From Brevipalpus yothersi (Eukaryota > Arthropoda > Arachnida > Trombidiformes > Tenuipalpidae): a stretch of 64,000 nucleotides of DNA. The translations under genes were made by a program, and so were the position numbers. The stretch lies in assembly GCA_003956705.1 (NCBI GenBank), contig QZCP01000479.1, positions 161,161 through 225,160 on the forward strand, written 5' to 3'. The notes beneath the pieces are model-generated. The model did no database searches and was not told the origin of the DNA. It saw only the letters and a program-made list of their open reading frames with translations. Below, in pieces: positions 45,753 through 57,202 of this stretch. Within the stretch, counting starts at the first letter, position 1; each line of letters begins with the position of its first letter.

Positions 45753-46495
45753 TTATTTCACAAAACACTCCTCCCTAGGTGGATCTTTGGCTATGCCAGA
45801 GTTGCTGAGAGTTCCGTTTTCTGAGACAAGACCACCAGCTTTTAGTACCTAAAGATTGAAAACATCTTAACAAAAAATTCATAGGCCTCTCACTGCTTAC
45901 TTGTTTCTGCTTCTTATCGAGAGAATATAGAAGCACATAATATTCTTTTTCTCCTTCCTTAGTATATGTTTCAAGAACTAAGGGAATCAGTTTCTCATTT
46001 TTGAATCCATCTTTCTCTTTCAGATGATCCAAAACTATCTTGCTATTGCGCTCAGTCGCAGCCTTATCGGATCGATCAAAGAGATAAGGGAAATCACTAG
46101 AGAGAATACCACTATGAGGTCCAATTTTTCCTGCATAATCTAACAGAATACGAACTAATTTCTGGATAGAAAATAAAGAATTACTACTAATTCTGTAAAA
46201 ATAAGAAGACACTTGCTTTTTTCGATTTTTTCTGGGCTAGAATGGCTACTTTTACGTAATGAATATTATCACAGATTGATTCGGTGGTTGAAAGAATAGT
46301 GAGATTTGATCCTTTCCAATCATCCTTGGATTTGAGGTGATCAAGAGCAACTTGATTGTAATGATCAACTCGCTCTTTATCATCTATTTTTTCGTGAATG
46401 GCTCCATATATACTCGGACCGAATTTTTTATCAAAGCCGATGAGAGAAGGTATGAAAACAGACACAATAATTAGACACTCGATAACGGGCTTCAT
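45753..46495 (-). CDS. Secreted three-exon protein, cystatin-like layout, copy C (GC-AG intron)
   Basis: Exons 46495-46217, 46161-45901 and 45848-45753, phase 0, 211 residues. Signal peptide MKPVIECLIIVSVFIPSLIG. First half: HEKIDDKERVDHYNQVALDH, NLTILSTTESICDN, YVKVAILA. Second half: FDRSDKAATERNSKIVLDHL, YYVLLYSLDKKQKQ, then exon 3 VLKAGGLVSENGTL ending ECFVK. Intron 1 starts GCAAGT instead of GTAAGT (AAAAAA|GCAAGT...CTATCCAG, 55 bases). Paralogue D has GTAAGT at exactly this place and an identical 279-base first exon. Intron 2 has an ordinary GTAAGC donor. A TATAAAAG box stands about 120 bases upstream. Function unknown. Confidence 0.8.
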
Positions 46496-46612
46496 TTTGA
46501 TTTGTCTTGATCACAAATTGATGCAAATTACTGAACAGTAAATCGAATTGGTTCACGATTTCACTTTTTTACATAAAAATTTAACTCACATAGAATGTAA
46601 TATTCAAAAGCT

Positions 46613-46620
46613 CTTTTATA
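46613..46620 (-). promoter_or_regulatory. TATA box of secreted gene C
   Basis: TATAAAAG on the minus strand about 120 bases before the start codon. The flanking sequence is conserved at the same distance in copies D (about 62140-62148) and E (about 58619-58625). Confidence 0.65.
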
Positions 46621-48193
46621 CCCAAATCAGATGTAGTGTGAATTTCAGCTGAAACTGTATAACACGATATCAATAGCTTTCAGTTAAAAGCTCAATGTAA
46701 ATGACGCCTACTGTAAGCTATCCCGACGATCTTGAACAGAAATTTCGCTCAAAATGCTGAGCAAAAATGTACCCAAGTATTTCAGCATTTCCACATTCTT
46801 CCGTCTGGAAATTCAAATCTGAAGGACTCAAAGTAATAGATTCAAAAATCCCTCCATACTCCATACTCTAATCAGTAGTTGCTCATATTCTGGCTCATTT
46901 GACATTACACAACATGGCATATGGCACTACATCATTGATGAGAGATTAATATAAACTCCTGATTAAGATGCTTGTAATACGATTTGTGTCTCACTCATAG
47001 AAATGCCAAATCCATCATTCAGAGGTGGACCTCATATCAATTCGACTTACTTGCTCATTTATTGGCCAATATTTTGGACCGACTCGATAAGCTATCCACC
47101 TTTTCTCCTCCCACTCTGCATTCTTGTAGAGAGAGAAAGAGAGCTTGAATAGCCAGAGAGATGAGCATCAACACTACTGAAAGATGTTTTCCTTGTTGCT
47201 ACTCTCTGTCCATTATGTGCTTATCCTTTTGCTTCGCTGCATTCATAGCTAAATATGCTGAGCTAATCGATATAACTTGAATATGTGTTGGTGTTGAAAT
47301 GAATTCTCGATCAAGTAAGAGTATTTATCATTAGCCTCGATATATTTAAGTGGAAACTTGCTAAATTGTGTATCGCTTTTGTGTATGTGCAGATTGAAAC
47401 CATTGAATATGCAAATTTTTCAAAACACTTTGATTAATCGTCATTGAACAAATTTTGATCGATCATCGCATATTGTAACACATAGTTGAGTGCTATTTGG
47501 TAAATTTTTATCTGATTCTGAAACGGATCACAATTTATTACAACGCATCGAGTGATTCGAAGGATAAACAAAGAGATGAAAGGTTTGTTTGTAACCCAGA
47601 GCATCGGAACGATGGTTTCAACTCAGATGGAAGAACGAATCCGTACCCAATTAAATTGTACAGCCAAATGGTTCCATGTTTCCCTTATATCTCCACAATT
47701 TCTGACCAATTTCGTCACCTTTCTCCAAATAATTTCTAACAATTCCTGAACATGCAATTCTCGCATCATAAGGTGTACGAAATAATCACTCCGAGCCGAT
47801 CACATGGAGCAATGGATAGAAAAGAGAAACATTACACGATGCACACGTGGATAACTCTTACCCTGATAACAGCCTCTTTGTCGGAGGTAAGAATAGATTC
47901 GTTAATATTCATGTTCCAAGAGGCTTATACTTGTTATTACTGAGAGAAAAGAATTGTTTCTACAGAGGATTGAAAAACTTTTCTTATGCTCAAACTTCAT
48001 GTCACATCTCATTAGATTTTAGGGGTTATTTTGATAATAACATCTCATCAGTAAAAAAGTATGCATGATCAGTTTTATCATAACTACACACAGAATTTCA
48101 AATAACGATTCGATAACGAAGTGGCTGCTTGGTAACTTCGCCCCAGTACCCATTCATTTCCCTTACCGATAACTTAAAGACTAATGAGATATC

Positions 48194-48230
<37 letters not shown>

Positions 48231-48740
48231 TCTTCTTCTTCTTCTTCTTCTTCTTCTTCTTCTTCTTCTTCTTCTTCTTCTTCTTCTTCTTCTTCTTCTT
48301 CTTCTTCTCTCTCCCTAGACTTCGCTTAGAAATTGTAAGTTACGAAGGAAGAAAGGAAGAAAGGCTAAATTGAACAAATAATTTCGTAACAAGATTGAAA
48401 TGTCAAACTGCTCTCCCCGACGCTCCCCTATTCAGGAATTCGCATTGATTCGAGCTGATTGTGTCTGTTTTCAAATCGTGATCATATTATATGAATGAAC
48501 GGGACTCTCGGATTGTAAATCAAACAGTCTCGGTAATAGTTAGCTGCGAATGTGACTTAATGAGAGGAAGAACTTAATTGATAGAATAGAATAAGAGCTG
48601 CATGAAGTGCTGAACCATGACAAAAGTCAATTACCTTCAACTGCTCATCCATAAATGTTTACCATATATTTCAAAACGTACGGTCATTATACTAATCACC
48701 AGAAAACGATTTGAAATGACATTTGAGGGGGATATACTGT
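46621..48740. other. Intergenic, nothing recognised apart from simple repeats
   Basis: The proximal 250 bases align with the upstream of pseudogene E. Beyond that, several short ORFs (e.g. near 47550-48060) show no conserved motif or codon pattern. (CT)15 at 48197-48226 runs into (CTT)27 at 48227-48306. Confidence 0.45.
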
Positions 48741-48745
48741 GAGAG

Positions 48746-49005
48746 TTGCTGAAAATTGTCAGCTACTCGCTGATACATGTATACTTATGTAGTTTATTCA
48801 TTCTAATATGTTTTTCAGTCAAAGTTTTTCATATTTTAGCATCAATACAAGCTTGCAACCTCTTACGGAAGTTCATGATAACCCTTTGTAATGTATTCAT
48901 ATCAATTTTCAAAATTTCTCTCTCAATCAGCCTCTTCAAATGAGGTTGCAGGCTTGTATTGATGCTGATGGTGAATATTTTGCTCATTTACTCAAGTAAT
49001 TAAAG
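48746..49005. pseudogene. Tc1-like transposase C-terminus relics, head to head
   Basis: Minus strand, about 48950-48830: DMNTLQRVIMNFRKRLQACI then DAK, the usual C-terminal helix of Tc1 transposases. Plus strand, about 48941-48997: RLQACIDADGEYFAHLLK, the same terminal motif. The two inverted copies of RLQACIDA are about 70 bases apart. Confidence 0.6.
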
Positions 49006-49317
49006 CTTAATCGTGTGATTTTACATGACAATTACAGCTTAATTTCTTACCACGTGCCTGAATTAAATTGTCAAATTGAATTATATTTACAAAGGTGGCT
49101 CTGAATACTTATTTGATCTGGTTTCGAGTGAGAAAGTTGTCCATTATCTATGGCCAATAATGTTCATTCATGTACTTACTCTTGACGCAAAGAGAGTAAG
49201 AAGAGAGAGCACTCCTATGGAGAAGAGCGACCAAGGAAAAGTCGTTTATGTCGCTTTAGTTGCAGCGGATTTCGAAGAAACTAACTGAACCTGGTTCTAG
49301 TTTTGACGACGAGTTTC

Positions 49318-49490
49318 CAGCGATTATTTTTGGCCACGAGATTAAACGGCTGTGATAATTTTTGGCCACGATATCTCAGACGAAAAACTGGTCAGAGAAC
49401 CTGATAGATGAAAATTTTCGTATATCAGGCGTGATAAGGTGGCCAAAAATTATCTTCTGGACTTTATCTGGTGGCCAAAAATTATCGCTG
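49318..49490. mobile_element. Palindromic MITE with GGCCAAAAATTATC arms
   Basis: Left arm CAGCGATTATTTTTGGCCAC and right arm GTGGCCAAAAATTATCGCTG are inverted. Inside each arm a second ATAATTTTTGGCCAC copy follows after about 20 bases. The MITE at 58190-58505 uses the same motif. No ORF. Confidence 0.7.
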
Positions 49491-51298
49491 AATGACTTGT
49501 AGTCGAAATTCAGGTCCAGAATCTGTTGTTCGCTTGCATGAGCGCCGCTGAGTGAGTCGCTTAAAACACATAACCTTTCAGTATTAAGTGAACACTCTTC
49601 TTACTCTTTGTCTTGACGTGTGTTGTAGTGAACACCCTTTAGTATCTCTTGCTCAGTTTCACCGATTTTCATGCTTTTCCAAAGTGTTCAGCAAGATGTG
49701 TCTCCCACCATAATTCTTTGTCACGCGATAGTAGACCAAAAGCTGTGGTGATAATTTTTGGCCACGATAATTCAGCCAAAATCGGGTCGAAATACAGTCG
49801 ATTTATTAAGGACGAGTACGATAGCTTATCATGATAAGAAAACTGATAAATTTGAAACAAACAGAACTCACAAAACCACTTTTCTAGACACATGTTAATG
49901 TTTTCATTCAACATGGTCAAGCCATTGTGTCCAAATTTAAGACTTGAAATAATTCTTTTATGAAAAAACAATGTTAGTTTTCGTGAAGTTAGTCAGCGAT
50001 TAAGTGTCAGTGTGAATGCAGTCGAGAGATGGGTGAAAAGATATAATGGAAGTGGATTCATCGATACGGAATACAAAAATTGCTCCATACCACAAGTCTT
50101 CACCAAGCAACAGAAAATGTTGATAAAAATATATCAACTCATTATCCTCTCAAAACTGCTAAGCAAATCTGGAGAGAGAGTAGATTGGGGATCTCTTATG
50201 GTTCTATCGATAATATTCTCAACAAAAAAGGACCAAAAAGTCACCATGCATGTGCAAAGCAGTGGTGGAATGATGGTCATCGAGCTGGATGGCTACAGTA
50301 TGTTAATCAGTTTTTGGTCTTATTGGACAGAAACTTTTTTCGTTGATGAGTCATGTTTCACAGAGACTATAGGAAAAATATTTCTCGTCAGAAGACCATT
50401 TTGAACACGACACCATCCATCCTAGGTAAAGAGAGTGAATAGACTTGTTCGATGGAAAGTTTCAGTATTTGGAATTATCAGTATTCATGGACCAGGACCT
50501 CTAATACTGATGGATGGGACTCTAAACTCAGTGAAATATATACAAATTCTTGAAAATTATATAAAATCTTATACAGGGTGTAACATAAATATGTCCCCTT
50601 TTTGATTTGCTCATAAATTTCGATTGCGATGAGTCACGCTCATGAAACTCCGTACACATGGAGCTAAAATATGAAAATTTATTTTGACATATTGTACTTT
50701 CGAAATTCCGGAATTCTCTAGTAGCACGATGAGGTCAAAGTTAAATTTTGGGATTTTTGACCTTTTTTCTACTTTATTCGCCTGTATCTCGATGATTCGT
50801 GAAGATAGCGGAGATTTGATTACATTTTCGGAATTATCGTTTAAGAATCATCTAGAATCGATGTGTTTGATGACTTATTAATCGAGAAAAAAATTCAATC
50901 TCATAATGCTATTATCGTCAAAATGCAGATTCTAAACATGAGAAATCAGCTCTCCAGCAGCATATCTGACTCATGGAATCTTCTGATGGCTCAGATGTCA
51001 GCGAAAAATCCATAAATTGCATTGATGAGCCAATTGAGCTCATACTCAGAGGTGAAGGCATGTAACAATTATTCGTAGAGATTCATCCTATCTCAGCTCC
51101 AACAAATCTGGTCAATCTCCACAGTTATCAAAATCAGTATCAATTTCGCAAATTCCGGAGGACTTCTCAATCAACTCGTGGCTCATAATCATTCGGTTTG
51201 CTATTTCCTCTGACTCAAAATCAGGAAATTAGAAGATAAAGACTGATAAGTCACTCTTTGTGTCCATCGGATTTTTGCCCGATTCATCATAGTCAATC

Positions 51299-52375
51299 AT
51301 GACGCGATACACGGACGATCAGAAACTTGACATTCTGATTGCGTATGAGAGATCATTCTCAGTCAAACAAGCCCAAAGACATCTGTTGAGAGAGAAGGGA
51401 ATAAGACCAGATAAGAAAACGATCTTACGTATTTACCAAAATCTGAGAGTGAATCATCAGTTCATAGCGAAGCGACCTGGTCGGCCCAGATGTGCTCGAA
51501 CTACGGACAATATCGAGCATATCAGAAGAACTGCTCAACAGAGAACTGATGAAGGTAGACCGACAAGCACTCGTCGCTTAGCTTTAGAAATGCAAAATCA
51601 AGATAAGAACATCTCTCACATGTCAGTTCATAGAGCTCTGAGACGTGATTTGAAAATGAAGCCATTTCATGAGAGACCTATCCATGAATTGAAGCAAATC
51701 GATAAACCGAGAAGAGTTCGAATGGCGCAAGCCCTCTTGAGAATGATCGATGATGATCCATCGCTTCTTGAGAGAATCATTTGGACAGATGAGGCTGAGT
51801 TCAAATTAGATGGAACAATCAACTCTCATAATAAATCTTACTGGTCTGTAAGTAATCCAAACATTACTAGGACCAGGAATAGGATTGATAAGAGAGGTAT
51901 TCATGTTTGGGCTGGAATCTGGGCAGGAGGAAGAATTGGTCCAATTGAATATGATGGTAGGCTCACCGCCCAAAAATATCAAGATCTTTTGCAAAATCAA
52001 GCTCTACCTCAATTGGGTGATCTTTCACAATATTGGTTCATGCAAGATGGTGCTCCATCTCACACAGCAAGCAGTACACGAGATTTTCTTCGAAGAATTT
52101 TTGGTCAAAGAGTCATAGCCATAGGCTGGACACCTGAGTGGGCTCCACGATCACCTGACTTAACACCTTGTGATTTCTTCTTATGGGGTCATATGAAACC
52201 CATTGTTTATTCTGAAGAAATGGAGAACAGTGATCAACTGCGTTCCTCAATCGTGAGCACATTCCAAGAAATTGATCAAGATCATATTCATAATGCTTGC
52301 ATGAGTGTCAGACAGCGTCTCGAAGATTGCATTGGTTTGGGAGGGAATACTGTTCAACACGCACAGGGACGATAA
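51299..52375 (+). CDS. DD41D mariner transposase, intact
   Basis: Protein of 358 residues. N-terminal DUF4817-like helix-turn-helix MTRYTDDQKLDILIAYERS ... KTILRIYQNLR; second DNA-binding part with the AT-hook-like RPGRPR (59-64). Catalytic residues: IIWTDEAEFKLDG (D164), YWFMQDGAPSHTA (D250) and SPDLTPCDFFLWGHMK (D292). Forty-one residues separate the last two, so DD41D. Upstream and downstream inverted repeats are intact, so it may be autonomous. Note GAPSH and TPCDFFLWG, typical of the DUF4817 group rather than classic Tc1 (DD34E). Confidence 0.95.
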   Translation: MTRYTDDQKLDILIAYERSFSVKQAQRHLLREKGIRPDKKTILRIYQNLRVNHQFIAKRPGRPRCARTTDNIEHIRRTAQQRTDEGRPTSTRRLALEMQNQDKNISHMSVHRALRRDLKMKPFHERPIHELKQIDKPRRVRMAQALLRMIDDDPSLLERIIWTDEAEFKLDGTINSHNKSYWSVSNPNITRTRNRIDKRGIHVWAGIWAGGRIGPIEYDGRLTAQKYQDLLQNQALPQLGDLSQYWFMQDGAPSHTASSTRDFLRRIFGQRVIAIGWTPEWAPRSPDLTPCDFFLWGHMKPIVYSEEMENSDQLRSSIVSTFQEIDQDHIHNACMSVRQRLEDCIGLGGNTVQHAQGR

Positions 52376-52555
52376 CTTACTTACTTTTCAAATCTGTTTT
52401 TTCCTCCTGAGATTCTCAGATTTTTCTCTTTGAATCTCTTCCATTACATGTTTGTTTGAATTTCATTGTTTTTTGTTTTCTACTTTTCTCATTTTCTACT
52501 TTTCCTCGTTCTCACTTCTTTTTTTCCACATTTTCTTTTTTCTTTTTTCATTCTT

Positions 52556-52650
52556 TTACTTTTTCACTTTTTCACTTTTTCACTTTTTCACTTTTTCACT
52601 TTTTCACTTTTTCACTTTTTCACTTTTTCACTTTTTCACTTTTTCACTTT
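52556..52650. repeat. Period-8 tandem repeat (ACTTTTTC)n
   Basis: About twelve nearly perfect CACTTTTT units inside the DD41D element, downstream of the transposase stop. The three overlapping Phe/Ser-rich ORFs here are artefacts of the repeat. Confidence 0.95.
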
Positions 52651-52850
52651 CTTCTCTTTACTACCACTTGGGATCCTTCCAATTTTTCTCTCGTACTCCA
52701 CCCCATACCGATCTCTAGTTTTCACCACTTTCAATTCTCAATTCACACTTTCCTCATCAAATTTTCTGACTTCCCTCGATCTTCAACTGAACTCCATCTT
52801 CTCATGTCCTTTTCTCACGATCTGAATGTCAATCTAATCTAAAATTTTTC

Positions 52851-52982
52851 AATCGACTGGTGGGACTTGAACCTGGAATTTCTACTTGATTGGTAGAAAC
52901 CTTAGCATATGCTCTATCATGCACGTTGGAATCAATATCTTTGGAACTTGATACTTCCTTGCTGAAGAATCTCCAGTCGATT
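52851..52982 (-). ncRNA. tRNA-like structured sequence inside the DD41D element
   Basis: On the minus strand: AATCGACTGG ... CCAGTCGATT close a 132-base unit (10-pair terminal stem). Inside are ATAGAGCAT (D-arm-like), a hairpin TTTCTAC-CAATCAA-GTAGAAA, and GGTTCAAGTCC (B-box-like, T-loop). The T-stem pairs at only two positions and the anticodon loop lacks U33, so this is not a working tRNA; a tRNA-derived SINE or relic is more likely. A second B-box-like stretch (GGTTCGAATCC) lies at about 53060-53070. Confidence 0.4.
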
Positions 52983-55133
52983 TCATTCAACATTCATCAA
53001 TCTCTAAGCCAACAGTCGATCATAGATTCTGATTATCCCGAATTTCTCTTGAATTAATTGGATTCGAACCAAGTTCTTCCTCTTGACTAACTTCGCTACT
53101 TGCCTCATGACCAATTATTCGATCAAAATTATCGAACAAGTTCTGATACTCGTTCTCATCGAATTCCTCTCATCATTAATCCTAAATTGGATAACGGAGA
53201 ATTCATGAAATGATTCGATTTTTTGAGATTCATGCAACTCGCGTTCACCTTCGAGGCTCTCCATTGCGAAAATCGATATTCTCCGGATTCATCCGATGAG
53301 TCATCAAACACATCGATTCTAGATGATTCTTAAACGATAATTCCGAAAATGTAATCAAATCTCCGCTATCTTCACGAATCATCGAGATACAGGCGAATAA
53401 AGTAGAAAAAAGGTCAAAAATCCCAAAATTTAACTTTGACCTCATCGTGCTACTAGAGAATTCCGGAATTTCGAAAGTACAATATGTCAAAATAAATTTT
53501 CATATTTTAGCTCCATGTGTACGGAGTTTCATGAGCGTGACTCATCGCAATCGAAATTTATGAGCAAATCAAAAAGGGGACATATTTATGTTACACCCTG
53601 TATTTTTCTGTAATGATAGAAGAAACTTCCTATTTAGTTCAGGACAACTGTCCTGCTCACAGTTCTATTGCTATAAACCAATGTTTCTTGGAAAATTTCG
53701 AAACTGGTCCCATTAAGTGTTTCAGACTGCCTCATTTACACACATCACCAGATTTGAATATTATTGGGAATGTTTGTGCAGAAATGAAAAAAAAGTCGAT
53801 GTTTTCGAATCGAGTTCTGATGAAGATCTGTTCCATCGAACGGCAAGTGTTTGGTACGAATATTCTGATTACCCAGAATTAGGTAGATTCCATGCCTAAT
53901 AGACTTGAAAAAGTCATCGAAATTTCTAGTCAAATGACTCGATATTAAAGTTTTCTAAAAAACTTCAATTTGAAGAGCAGTTCTGTTGATTTCACTCTTT
54001 TTCATTCTATCAGTTCTGTCTAGTTCTCTTATCACGATAAGCTATCGTACTCCTCCTAAATTAATCGACTGTAGTCAGATAGCTTTATATCTTGCAATTT
54101 GACCAGTTCTTCCACCTGATAGATAAAATTCTCTCCTTATAAGAGGCAATGAGGTGGTCAAAGATTATTCAGAAGCCTAATTTCATGGCCGAAAATCATC
54201 GGATTGAACAAAATCTGGTTCAGAATTGGAAACTTCACTGAATAGCACCGCTTGTGAGCCAGTCAAGACCTATCCCTGTTCAACATTGAGTGCTCACTCT
54301 TGTTAGTACTCTTTGATTATAATTCAAGAAGGTGACGATCCTACATGTGTTGACGACCAATCAAAGGTTGTATCGAAGTGTGGAGCATTATACAGCTTTT
54401 TTCTAAATGATTGTCGATTGATTGATTGAAAAGTCAGGAGGTTCCAAATTAGTTCATCGATAAGGAATTTGAGATCCATCAGTAGCATGGAACATTTGGA
54501 ACGATTCTCCATAGACTCATACAAGTTACCGATTAGACCAAAATCTCTACCAATTGGTACCAGATTGCCTCGATCTGATCGAATAGTTCATCTGAGGTTT
54601 CAGCTCGAGGAAAAAACCTACCAAGTTCAAATTTAATTATTGCCCAAACATTTTCAATTGGGTGGCTCTGGTGAATATGGTGAATGATTCAAAATTTCAC
54701 AGCTCAAATTCAGGAACATCCACTCAGTTGTTACTTTGGCTATATGGATGGAGCAGTTATCATGAACGAAGTAAAAATCATGATAAGAAAACCTTAATCT
54801 CAAGCATGGGAGACAGGATCGCGGAATTTTGCAATACTGCTCAACATTCATTCTGCTATAAATTCTTATGAGTGGACCAAGTCCTTATTCTGTTAGCATG
54901 CCAAAAACGGAGATAGATCTACAACCTGCAAATTCAACAAAATTTGCGAATCGATCATAAAAACGAGATCCTCTGGGCTTCAAAACTCTTTTCGGTCCCA
55001 ACTTTGAGGTGCAAAAATGACTCTTTTCAACAAAAACTACTCGATTCTAGGATGAAAAATTCAGCATATCCCTACAATAATTCATCCTGTTCGATTTTCT
55101 TTGCTTTGTCAAAAAAGTTTTTTGGCAGCGATA

Positions 55134-55264
55134 CTGCTGGTTTCAAAATTATTCAAACTGCATAAAATTTTTTTGCAGCCCAGATTTTCCCCCTCACTTA
55201 TCAGGAATCATTGGAATTTTTTTAGCGTTTCTTGATAAAGTTGGTCAAATCATGAGTCATGGAA

Positions 55265-55336
<72 letters not shown>

Positions 55337-56529
55337 CTCAGTTAACAACAGGCTTACCAGAAAAAAATTAGACTCAATAGTGATAACTTTGATTAGTGAT
55401 TTTTTTGGGTGACTTGATAGTGTCCTAATTGATACTGTTAGTTTCGATTTTTTTGAGATGGTGAGAGCAATCGAAAAAAGAGATAGAATGAACATTCTTA
55501 TTCTGGCTTCTCTAGGACTTTCTGTTAGGGAAATCAGTCAAGCCATAGGATGTGTTAGATCAACTGTATGGCGTTGGAGCCAGAGATAAGATCTATCTTG
55601 TCCATTAAAATTCGATTCTCATGATGAGATTTTAGGTTCCATGAGGAAGGTAACCTGGATAACAAGCATCATAATGCTGGTAGACCTAAAGCAGCTGATG
55701 AGGACGAAGGTTTTGCAATAGTTTTGATGGCTATAACGGACCCATTCTTTACAAAGAGGGATATCACGGACGAGCTCGATAATTTATCATACCCCACAGT
55801 TCGCCGAACAATCATGGCAAATGGTCTAAAATCTCATATTGCTGCGAGGAAAACCCTCTTGACCGAAGACAGGAAGCTGAAAAGATTTGAATATTGACAA
55901 TCCATGCAGAATTTCTATTCATGGCCATCAGTTGTTTTCGTTGATGAATCGATGTTTTGTACATCGAAACTTGGTCGCAAGCGCGTTCTGAGAGCCAAAG
56001 CAACTCGCTTTCATGCGGAGTTTTTGCATCTTATTGATCATTCAGGAAGAGTTTCAGTTTCAGTGTTTGGAGTGTTAACTAGCACTGGACTAGGTCCTCT
56101 CATTAGAATAAATGGTCGTCTAGCTACTGAGCAATATTGTGACATAATCGAGGATTGTATTCCATTTTTGAGAGAGAGATATCCTGACGATAATTTCTAC
56201 TGGCTTCAGGATAACTGTGCAGTTCATAACTCGAACGAGACCAGAATGTTCATTAGACTGAATCTTCATGGAGGCTTCATCAACCACCCTCCATACTCAC
56301 CTGATCTTAGCCCCATTGAACATGTCTGGGCCATAGTGAAGAGAGAGCTTAAAGAAGTCCCAAAAGCGAATACTTTAGATGAACTTTTTGATCAGATAAA
56401 AACTATCTGGGAAATGCTCAGCCAAGATACAGAAACAATCAGAAAGCTGTATGAATTGATGCCCAGAAGAATTGATGCTTGCTTGTCTGTACAAGGCGGT
56501 TATACAAAATATTAAAATTTTTCGCTAAC

Positions 56530-56574
<45 letters not shown>

Positions 56575-56809
56575 CTCTCTTTCTCTCTTTCTCTCTTTCT
56601 CTCTTTCTCTCTTTCTCTCTTTCTCTCTTTCTCTCTTTCTCTCTTCCCATTCTATCCACCATCTGACTCATAGTTAGAAGATCTCGGTCGCATAATCGAT
56701 CTGATCTCCAATTGGGTGACCAGAAATTCCATTAAATAAGAGAGGGGGAAAAAACAATCTGGGCTGCAGGATTGACTTTATGCAGTTTGAATAACTTTGA
56801 AACCAGCAG
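55134..56809 (+). mobile_element. Tc1-like element nested in a related Tc1 relic
   Basis: Ends CTGCTGGTTTCAAA...TTTGAAACCAGCAG, inverted over at least 33 bases and again at GCAGCCCAGATT; TA on both sides (55132-55133, 56810-56811). Carries (GA)n at 55270-55332 and CT-rich tracts at 56532-56645. The transposase is mostly open. Confidence 0.88.
55459..56515 (+). pseudogene. Tc1-like transposase, lightly damaged
   Basis: Start MVRAIEKRDRMNILILASLG with helix-turn-helix SVREISQAIGCVRSTVWRW, then frame changes near 55590-55680, a stop near 55900, and an open frame 55904-56515. Landmarks: SYPTVRRTIMANGLKSHIAA, WPSVVFVDESMFCTSKLGR (first Asp), RVSVSVFGVLTST, DNFYWLQDNCAVHNSNE (second Asp), PPYSPDLSPIEHVWAIVK (Glu; 35 residues from the second Asp), ending VQGGYTKY. 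All three catalytic residues remain, but the N-terminal frame breaks suggest it is inactive. Confidence 0.88.
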
Positions 56810-57202
56810 TATGTGTTTGAAGACCTCTCTCCATTAAAAGCCATCTGGTCGTCGAATACCCAATATAGAGAGCATTTGAAATGTCTTTGATTGTCAATTT
56901 TGGATCTTCGATGGCCATGAGAGGTATTTTCTGATCCTCTTCAGTATTAATTTCTCTCCTCCTTCCACAATTTTCATAATTTGTTTCGATAAAGCCTAAC
57001 TTGACCAAGGCCATGAGAAACTTCTCGTGAGCAATAAAACGAGTTTTCTTCATTTGATCTCCATCTTCTGCTCCTCTTGAGCTCACTCATTGTGCTATAA
57101 AAGTCGATTACTTCTAGTGCTCGACACAGAGTAGTTTAATCTTATGTCCTGTTGAAACTCTGTCCGACTGACCATCCACTTCTGTCTGATAAATCATTTA
57201 TA

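Larger units (their letters stand above)
50574..53600 (+). mobile_element. DD41D (DUF4817-type) mariner element with about 300-base inverted repeats
   Basis: Ends CAGGGTGTAACATAAATATG...CATATTTATGTTACACCCTG; TA duplications at 50572-50573 and 53601-53602. Arms about 50574-50876 and 53299-53600 are nearly perfect. Length 3027. It carries one intact transposase gene, then a period-8 repeat and two tRNA-like stretches before the right arm. The first 10 bases (CAGGGTGT) match the 23215 element. Apparently young: complete ORF and little arm divergence. Confidence 0.95.
49700..54080 (+). mobile_element. Decayed Tc1-like element split by the DD41D element
   Basis: The inverted sequences at about 49790-49839 and 54022-54075 (CTTATCA(T/C)GATAAGCTATCG and CGACTGTA) mark its ends. 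The transposase is in pieces: SVNAVERWVKRYNGSGFIDT (helix-turn-helix), TAKQIWRES..LGISYGSIDN, TFFVDESCFTETIGKIF (first Asp), WKVSVFGIISIHGPGPLILM, and ILENYIKSY stopping at 50571. After the inserted element the frame resumes at 53603 with SYLVQDNCPAHSS (second Asp) and SPDLNIIGNV (Glu replaced by Gly), ending MPNRLEKVIEISSQMTRY at about 53948. Frameshifts make it inactive. Confidence 0.85.
54460..57087 (-). pseudogene. Decayed Tc1-like transposase split by the 55134-56809 element
   Basis: The N-terminal half runs from 57086 (LTIKDISNALYIGYSTTRW and MERGLQTH) up to the insertion. The C-terminal half runs from 55131 down to about 54460: VFVEKSHFCTSKLGPKRVL, HDFYFVHDNCSIHIAKVTT, LNHSPYSPEPPN then PIENVWAIIKFELGR in the next frame. 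Joining the flanks across one TA gives LQTHIAAKK, which matches the invader's own SHIAARK. Frameshifts are present. Confidence 0.8.

Noticed and set aside
52452..52842. Three overlapping Phe/Ser-rich ORFs
   Set aside because: Products of the period-8 CACTTTTT repeat read in three frames; no start context or conservation.
52851..52982. Functional tRNA gene
   Set aside because: T-stem pairs at only two positions, anticodon loop lacks U33 and the unit is far longer than a tRNA; kept only as a tRNA-like sequence.
50684..53490. Identical small ORFs at 50684-50881 and 53490-53245
   Set aside because: They are the two inverted-repeat arms of the DD41D element read in opposite directions, hence the same peptide twice; not a gene pair.
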